Below, one piece after another: positions 56,502-64,000 of a stretch of DNA of 64,000 nucleotides. The notes beneath the pieces are model-generated. The model saw only the letters and a list, made by a program, of their open reading frames with translations, had not been told where the DNA came from and searched no databases. The stretch is from Ridgeia piscesae. Taxonomy: Eukaryota > Annelida > Polychaeta > Sabellida > Siboglinidae. The stretch's first letter is position 1, and every line of letters begins with the position of its first letter. Position numbers and translations under genes: made by a program. The stretch is taken from positions 1 to 64,000 of the forward strand of contig JAODUO010000193.1 in assembly GCA_025642075.2 (NCBI GenBank), written 5' to 3'.

Positions 56502-58361
56502 TAGTGCTGGTTCGATACCAGGTTTTGTTCGATACCGATCGATACCTGAATTTTGTTCGATACTCGATACTGACGTTGTATGTTTAATATTCACATAAAA
56601 CACAGTTCACAGTAGAAGCACAGTATGCAACAGAAGTAGTGCTGGTTCGATACCAGAATTCTTCGATATCGATCGATATATTGCTGGCTAGATACCAGAA
56701 TTCTTCGATATCAATTGATACCAGATTTTTATTCGATACTCGAAATTTACCTTGTAAGTCTAATTCAGTACAGTAGAGATCTCCAAAGAAACACATTATC
56801 CACTTAGAGTAATGCCACAGAAACACACACAATGTTCTACTTGTATGGAAATATATGATAATATTAGTCATGCAAACAATGATTAATATGCAATTTTCAT
56901 TTTATTTAAGTAAACAAACAACAGTTTCAATATAAGTGATTACTGTTGTAAAACTAAAAGGTAATTGTAATATAATATTAAAACAATAAAGATAACTGCA
57001 ATAAAATACCTAGTGACAAATACTTTAATTAATTGCACTGAATTATTTAAAATTAATAACAGTATTTCACCCCAGTTGTTTGCAAATACACTATAACGCA
57101 GCGTAATTTCAAGTTAACGTGTCCTCTAAAGTTACCATCAACAATTAAGTACAGCTGAAACATAACATACAAATAATATGTTATTGCTAAACACACATGG
57201 TCTATCACTTATAATAGTGCAAGCAGAGTTGCACATTCACAGTTATAACTGTTTTTTATTAAGTGTATCGTAAAGATAATTATGATTTAGCATCAAAACT
57301 GTATAGACGATTACAATAAAATAACACTAATTAATAATAGAAAACATATTAATTAAAATTACAATAATTTTGTACTTCCCAGTTTAATATAAAACTAAAA
57401 TTATCACGTTATCAAGTACACATAACAAGCCCCATAATGATTTCGCAACTGTTTTCAAGAACAAGTCGGTTTCTTCCTCTACCTCTGCCTCTGCCATTAG
57501 TGAACCTGTTTGGCCAGTGCCAATAACAGTAGATGCAGAAAGCGTATCGTCATCGTGTATGTCACTTCTTGACGCTGTGGCCGCAGTAGTAGATTCGCAA
57601 ACCGATGGCGATTCGCTTCAACTGTAACTAGATGTACACTGCATGCTCATTGTCGAATATTTCAATAGAACACGTTTCGAGTCGTTGCGACGTTGTCCAC
57701 GACGTCGACGTGTCCTTCGATGAAAGTTGATCTTCACGTTTTAATAGTTTCTTGAATGATGGACAGTGACTTGTTTCGTCAAATTCGAGGTATTTCCCCC
57801 GCAATCTTTGGGGCGCTTTTGGCATAGCAGACACTCTTTGTTGGAAAACTGCCAAATTAGCGAGACGAACGTTGCGACTTGTTGTTGTTCGTCTTGGTTG
57901 AGGGAGTCGAATACGGCAAACGGTGGCGCCACCAAACAGCAAAACAGCGCCACCAAAAGGAACCCGGATAAACAAAGCTTGCACATCGCGCTTGAATAAT
58001 TATTTATATTAATAATACTATTATTAAATTAGTTTCATAAATACTATTTCGACTGGACTCGATGTTGAAGTATCGAAGGTATCGAAGGTATCGAAGGTAT
58101 CGAAGGTATCGAAGGTATCGAAGGTATCGAAGGTATCGAAGGTATCGAAGGTATCGAAGGTATCGAAGGTATCGAAGGTATCGAAAGTATCGAAGGTATC
58201 GAAGGTATCGAAGGTATCGTAGGATTCGAAGATATCGAAAGTATCGAACAGTGGGCATTCAATACCAAAAATATCGAAGTATCGCGATACCACTAGGTAT
58301 CGGTATCGAACTTTCGCAAGTATCGCGATACTTCGATATATCGAATATCGAACCAGCACTA
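56502..58361. mobile_element. hAT-type non-autonomous transposon, copy A (1860 bp)
   Basis: Perfect 8-bp target duplication CTCCCCAG at 56494-56501 and 58362-58369. The terminal inverted repeat begins TAGTGCTGGTTCGATA. The 8-bp duplication and TAGTG end fit the hAT superfamily. Subterminal DNA is rich in TTCGATAC/TATCGAA motifs, including the 9-bp array near the right end. A 118-codon - strand frame (57628-57984, with RLRGKYLEFDETSHCPSFKK) may be a remnant of captured or transposase DNA; I cannot assign it. It lies upstream of the first recognised TOP1 exon, probably in an intron. Confidence 0.92.
58066..58246. repeat. (GGTATCGAA)n 9-bp array in copy A
   Basis: About 17 copies of GGTATCGAA, the same motif as the element's inverted terminal sequence. 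It yields spurious YRR/IPS/DTF frames. Confidence 0.95.
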
Positions 58362-58564
58362 CTCCCCAGTACATTAGTTTCACAGGATCACTATGGTAAA
58401 TTCTGGGATTTTATATATAGCATATATATTTTAAAATCCCAGATGAAGTTGCTTATTTACTTTGTCATTATAATTGTTGGAGTTTACTTCAAGACCTGAA
58501 ACATAATTTATTGCAACACATAAATTTTAATAACACATTTGATTCACACAATCATTCCATGTAC

Positions 58565-60801
58565 TAGTGCTGGTTCGATACCAGGTTTTGTTCGATACCG
58601 ATCGATACCTGAATTTTTTTCGATACTCGATACTCGATACTTACGTTGTAATTGAGTCTAATTTTCACATAGAACACAGTTCCCAGTAGAAGCACAGTAT
58701 GCAACAGAAGTAGTGCTGGTTCGATATCAATCGATATATTACTGGTTTGATACCAGAATTCTTCGATACCAATCAATATATTACTGGTTCGATATCAGAA
58801 TTCTTCGATATCAATCGATACTAGATTTTTAGTCGATACTCGAAATTTACCTTATAAGTGTAATTCAGTACAGTAGAGATCTTCAAAGAAACACTACTAT
58901 CCACTTAGACTAATGCCACAGAAACACAAAATGTTTCACTTGTAGGGAAATATGTGACAATTTTATAGTCATGCAAACAATGATTAATATGCAATTTTCA
59001 ATTTATGTAAGTACACAAACAAGTTTCAATATAATTGATTACTGTTGTAAAACTAAAAGGTAACTGTAATATAATATTAAAACAATAAAGACAACTGCAA
59101 TAAAATACCTAGTAACAAATTAATTAATTAATTGCACTGAATTATTTTAAATTAATAACAGTACTTCACCCCAGCTGTTTGTAAATACACTTTAATATAG
59201 CAGCTTAATTTCAAATCAATGTGTCTCCTAAAATGACCATCAACAAATACAGCTGAAACAAATGAAACATACAAATAATATGTTATTATTATATAAAAAC
59301 ACCTATCACTTATAATAGTGTCACTGCCAGCACAGCTGAACCCTCACTGTTATAACTTTTTTATTATTAATTCTATCATAAAGATAATTGTGATTTAGCA
59401 TCAAAACTGTATAGATGATTACAATAAAATAACACTAATTAATAATTGAAAAAATATTAATTTAAATTACAATTGTACTTCCCAGTTCACACCAATATTT
59501 TTTAAATATAAAACTTAAATTACCACGTTATCAAGTACACATAACAAGCCCCATTATGTTTTTGCAACTGTTTTCAAGAACAGGTCAGTTTCTTCCTCTA
59601 CCTCTGGCTCTGGCAGTGGTGAACCTGTTTGGCCAGTGCCAGTGTCACAGTGGCAGTAGATGCAGTAAGCGAATCGTCATCGTTAATCAGTCACGTCGTA
59701 TATGTCACTTCTTGACGCTGTGGCCGCAGTTACTTAGTAGATTCGGCAATCGATGGCGATTCGCTTCGACTGTAACTTGATTTCCACTGCTTGCTCATTG
59801 TCAAATATTTCGAAAGAACACGTTCTCAAGTCAACGGCAATGCGACGTTGTCCACGACGTCGACATCACATGCCGTACGATGAAAGTTGATCATCACGTT
59901 TTGATAGCTTCTTGATTGGTGACATGTTTCATCAAATTCGATGTATTTCCCTCACTATCTTTGAGACGTTTCTAGCATAGCGATCAGTCTTTGTTGGAAA
60001 AGTGCCAAATTAGCGATGAACGTTCGACATGTTGTCGTTCGTCTTGGTTGTGGGCGTCGTGTACGGCAAATGGTGGCGCCACCAAACAACAAAACAGCGC
60101 CACCAAACGGAACCCGGATAAACAAAGCCTCCGCATCGCGCTCGAATAATTATTTATATTAACAATATTATTATTAAACTAGTTTCATAAATACTAGTGT
60201 GTGCAATAAACACTCTAAAAATGCTATTGGATGTGTGTTTTTGTACGCGTAACCGTAAGTAAAGTAGGGAGAAAGATGACATGGTAGTGCCACCAAGCGA
60301 GAGCGTCACGTACGATCCTTGGTTTGGATAACGAGGCTAAGCGAAGTCTGACCTAGGCTAAGATCGCTCACAGAAAACAGTTATTATACAAACTAACTCT
60401 ACAACAAAGTTTTAGAAAACAATTCACATTTTATGTTATATTATTTTTAAACAAACACGCCTAAGTCAATTTAGGCTGCGAAGCGCTGTAGTGATAGCTC
60501 CCGTAAACAACGTCGTCATCAACAACGATGTTGCGTCTTCGCATCAACATCGTCGAATGGACTCGATGTCAAGTATCGAAGGTATCGAAGGTATCGAAGG
60601 TATCGAAGGTATCGAAGGTATCAAAGGTATCGAAGGTATCAAAGGTATCGAAGGTATCGTAGGTATCGTAGGTATCGAAGGTATCGAACAGTGGGCGTTC
60701 GATACCAAAAGTATCGAAGTATCGCGATACCACTAAATATCGGTATCAAACTTTCGCAAGTATCGCGATACTTCGATATATCGAATATCGAACCAGCACT
60801 A
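58565..60801. mobile_element. hAT-type non-autonomous transposon, copy B (2237 bp)
   Basis: Perfect 8-bp target duplication CCATGTAC at 58557-58564 and 60802-60809. Same ends and internal sequence as copy A, same orientation. It carries about 400 bp near the right end (roughly 60190-60560) that copy A lacks, including CACGTACGATCC. The counterpart of copy A's long - strand frame is broken here. Confidence 0.92.
60568..60690. repeat. (GGTATCGAA)n 9-bp array in copy B
   Basis: About 13 copies of the same 9-bp unit as copy A, some with GGTATCAAA or GGTATCGTA. Copy number differs from copy A. Confidence 0.94.
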
Positions 60802-60809
60802 CCATGTAC

Positions 60810-62698
60810 CATGCAATTAATTTCATATATTTTCATGCATCGGGTGTCAAATTTTAATGCAAGCAACATGCAACGTAATTCACAGCTGGCTGCCATCTTA
60901 AAATGTCTGCCCACAGCAGGATGTAAAATAAGAAGGCTGTCTACCCAGTAGAGTTAAAAAAGAATTGGAGTTGATCAATTCAATTCTGGAATTGGAGCGA
61001 GATTTGGAACAAAATTTATTTAATTGGAATTGAAAGATTTTGAAATTAATTGGAATTGAAAGATTTTGAATTGACTTGGAATTGAATGAAAAAGAATTGA
61101 GCAGATGATATTTTCCTGATGTTGTGAAGGATATTTTACAGACAGTTATCATCATACTTAAAGATAACAACACTGATTAAGCTACTGCTAAATACTGACA
61201 CATGGTTTCTCTACCACTACTTATCTCATCTCTGGTATAAACACCTACTCACTAATTAATTCATAACTTAATAATTTATAATAAGCCGTATACCATAGAA
61301 GGATGCACCAACTCAATAATGACAATAGGTACACTGTATAGTCACTCTCTATATGCACTAGCAACACAGATGGGGAAAGCGCAACGCCCTAAATCTCCAT
61401 CATGTACATATATAGCATGTTGACAATGTTGGATCAAACATAATTGTAACTAATTCCCATTACAATATGTAATAATGGTAGCAAATTGTGTAATAGGGAG
61501 TAGGAGGGAGGGAAAACACAATGATAAAACTAATAGCATAAAAATTCTACCTTCTCGAGTAGTACGCAAACGAAAAAGAGGCTGAAAGTTATAGTTGGAC
61601 ACACTAGTCACGTGGTAAGGTTGGTTTACCGTACAGTATAAAAATAGGTTGCAGCATTGCCCACATAAATAAAATTTTAACTTTGTTCAAATGGGGGTTT
61701 TAATGTGCTGCTCTACTGTTTCAAAAAATACAATAACATACTGTAATGCACATCACCCCCCCTCCCTGCATGCACATTAATGATTTTTAATTGTATAGTT
61801 TCATGGTTAACCCTTATTATGTGAATTGGAGCGGGAATTTGAATTTGAATGATTATAAATGGAAATGGAATTGAAAGAAACTGAATTGGAATTGAATAAA
61901 AGGAATTGCAACGAACTGGAGCAGGAATTGAAATTGATTGAATGGTATTGACCCCAGCCCTTAGTAGACCAGACTAATCGAAAACAGTGATGCCATCTGG
62001 TGGATTATCTGACAGTGAAATAACATATTTTTGTTGTTGGTGAATTTTTGGGCTTGCTTTCGTCGAGGCGCGGCCACTGGGCTTGGCATTTTTCGTTGTC
62101 TTTGATCTGACAACACTCGCTATAGTGCACAAGGTCCATCACCGGTGGGCGGTGGCGGGCAGAAGCCTGACATTGGCGGCTGAGCCCTAAGTGACGACTG
62201 TCGCTGACGCTGTTTCAGTGTTTGACAGCGTACCGTGTCTGTAAGAAATCTAACGAGACTAATGAGGGAGTTAAATGACATTACTTGTACTTACTCCTTT
62301 GCATGTGTATCTTTCTTGATGTTATTATATAACACTTGCTACTTGGCTCTGTTGTGTATTTGTACACAATATATTATGGTAAATAAGACGCAGACAGAAA
62401 TAAGCTCCACTCACGCGTGTGACGTCACCACTTTTGCGGTCTGCCAGCTATGAGTACCCCGATATCCAAGTACAAGCGCTGTGGAGTACAACCGCCCCAA
62501 CACCCGTACATCGTTTCTTATTCATCGTTGCACGGTTATTCGCGAAGCATGGTCTGTCAACCTTTGCGGAGTATTTGGTTGCAGCAAACAAGCTGACAGA
62601 GACAATCATTGTCATTCTACACTCAGACTGCCCACAGTTCGCAACGCACAGCCCCAGGGCAGGGGAATAAACTCGGCAACTTTCGGAGGAACGACAGC
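60810..62698. other. Gene-free DNA with GAATTG-rich blocks
   Basis: Two blocks rich in GGAATTGAA-type words (60955-61100 and 61830-61950) bracket unique AT-rich DNA. The right block ends ATTGACCCCAGCCCT, which resembles a transposon end, but the left partner is not convincing. 62040-62240 is locally GC-rich. No TOP1 N-terminal exon found. Confidence 0.35.
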
Positions 62699-62756
62699 CA
62701 GTGGCATAGCCAGGATTTTGCATTGGAGGGGGCCACCCGATAACCAAGCAAACTCT

Positions 62757-62757
62757 G

Positions 62758-62831
<74 letters not shown>

Positions 62832-62839
62832 TGTGTGTG
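62757..62839. repeat. (AT)n(GT)n(GCGT)n microsatellite
   Basis: Compound simple repeat near the left end of the 911-bp element. Confidence 0.93.
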
Positions 62840-62937
62840 AAGGACGAGAAACTCACTAAATCACAGTGAGCACAGGCATCATTACATACAGTACAATATA
62901 CAACAATGTAATGAAAAAAAGATTCAACTCAGCAATT

Positions 62938-63250
62938 TATGAAATGAAAGTGGAGGTTGGAATGAAGGAAAGTTCTAAGAAGAAATTGGCGAGGAGTACT
63001 TGGGCTGGTCATGTGGGAAAAAATGGGAGATGAAAACTGGCAAAGTGACCAGATGCCCAGAAAATGGAGGGGAAATGAAGACGAGAAAGACCGAAATTGC
63101 GATGGGGAATTGCATTAAAAGTGACATAGAACGAGTGGGAGAAAAAGTGGGAAAAAATTATAGAAGCAATTGGAGACGGCTGACAGAGAACATAGTAAGA
63201 GAAAAGTGAGAGGTAGAAAAAAGACAATGGAAAAGGAAATCATGGTCATA
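62938..63250 (+). mobile_element. LINE 3' fragment, same family as 23700-24045
   Basis: GTGGAGGTTGGAATGAAGGA matches the - strand copy at 23806-24021 (ATGGAGGTTGGAGTGAGGGA) and stays alignable through the AAAAGACAATGG region, with several frameshifts. Together the two copies suggest a consensus RT C-terminus of the GRPR-W-D/E type. It lies inside the 911-bp hAT element. Confidence 0.7.
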
Positions 63251-63753
63251 TCACCCCTGACGACAGTGATGCCAAGAATATATTTACAAAAAAATGCAAT
63301 AGTCTAGTAACCGGCCAACTATTATTTAGAATCTTTAATAGTTATTAGCCATCACGCACATTGAGAATAATGACATTGTCAATACTCTGTCAACTCTTAC
63401 GCTGCAGCCAGCGAAAGAAGTGGAGAATTCCTAACTTAATCCTATTTGAATAATGACAATGTTTGCGAAATGGTAGTGCTGGGAAGGAAAATCATACACA
63501 GGCATCCTGAAACCCACTGTACTTTGTGACTCTATGAATCAGGCAGCCAGTTATTGGTCCTCCGTTCATCACCATGTCATGGCACCCCCCCCCCCCGGCC
63601 ACGCCACTGACGACAGCGTGTCTAGTTTTCCAACATAGGCCGTTCAGACATACAACAAAATGCCCAACTACCCATACACTCGTGTATGCTCGTTGCATTT
63701 TGTGACTGGTAGGTAAAAGTATATTATGGCCGTATGCATGATTACTTAAGCCT

Positions 63754-64000
63754 ACCCTTAAAAAACAGCCAATGGTATACCACTGATTACCATTGAATAC
63801 CATTCAGTATCAATGATATTTCAGCAGGACTCAGTGGTACTCTTAACGGTAGTTTAAAATACCATTCAATACTACTGAACGGTACAAAGAATCCAAAATA
63901 CCATTCAAAATATCATTCAAAAAACCATTCAAATACCCTTGCCTATAATACCCCCTAGGACCATTCAAGTACCATTCAAAAAAGCAATTTGTGTAAGGGT
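63754..64000. mobile_element. Possible MITE cut by the window end
   Basis: Begins ACCCTTAAAAAACAGCC and the window ends in AATTTGTGTAAGGGT, so ACCCTTA occurs inverted at both ends. Inside is a loose TACCATTCAA repeat. Flanks on the right are not visible, so no target duplication can be tested. Confidence 0.3.

Larger units (their letters stand above)
62699..63609. mobile_element. hAT-type non-autonomous transposon (911 bp)
   Basis: Perfect 8-bp target duplication ACGACAGC at 62691-62698 and 63610-63617. Ends are CAGTGGCATAGCCAGGA and, inverted, CAGTGGCGTGGCCGGGG. It holds no transposase but encloses a microsatellite and a LINE fragment. A different family from the TAGTGCTGG copies. Confidence 0.88.

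Noticed and set aside
58004..58383. YRRYRR / FDTFDT / IPSIPS ORFs
   Set aside because: All come from the 9-bp GGTATCGAA array inside the hAT element.

Overview
The window is animal (metazoan) nuclear DNA. It is AT-rich, its genes are split into many small exons by GT-AG introns, and introns and spacers are crowded with minisatellites, microsatellites, tRNA-derived SINE pieces, LINE fragments, a Penelope-like fragment and hAT-type transposons. Protein similarity and repeat types suggest a marine invertebrate; I cannot fix the phylum.

Two conserved genes were reconstructed exon by exon, checking splice sites and reading phase at every junction. The first is an inversin (INVS/NPHP2) orthologue on the + strand: 22 coding exons from 12417 to 32267, 967 codons, with an ankyrin-repeat array followed by three IQ motifs. 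The second is a type IB DNA topoisomerase I (TOP1) on the - strand: 13 exons from 56374 down to 36307, covering the core, linker and C-terminal domains. All five catalytic residues are present. Its N-terminal exons are not recognised here. The two genes are convergent, about 4 kb apart.

Layout: 1-1232, 59-bp satellite with a tRNA A-box-like segment; 1233-12395, mostly gene-free DNA with SINE pieces, a 29-bp and a 32-bp minisatellite and one unexplained 199-codon ORF; 12396-32267, INVS; 32268-36306, INVS 3' region, Penelope-like fragment and 80-bp minisatellite; 36307-56374, TOP1, with a LINE and six large tandem arrays in its introns; 56502-63609, three transposons with perfect 8-bp target duplications; from 63754, a probable further element cut by the window end.

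The most striking observation is that tandem arrays have captured splice junctions of these genes. A complete 64-nt TOP1 coding exon, with its acceptor and donor, recurs about 41 times at a 79-bp period (48884-52126), separated by 15-nt GT...AG spacers. A second TOP1 exon start with its acceptor recurs about 40 times at a ~44-bp period (44830-46576), with ~21-nt GT...AG spacers. An INVS donor opens directly into a 770-bp array, and the INVS last-exon acceptor is duplicated. Transcripts of these genes must pick the right splice site from dozens of near-identical copies.
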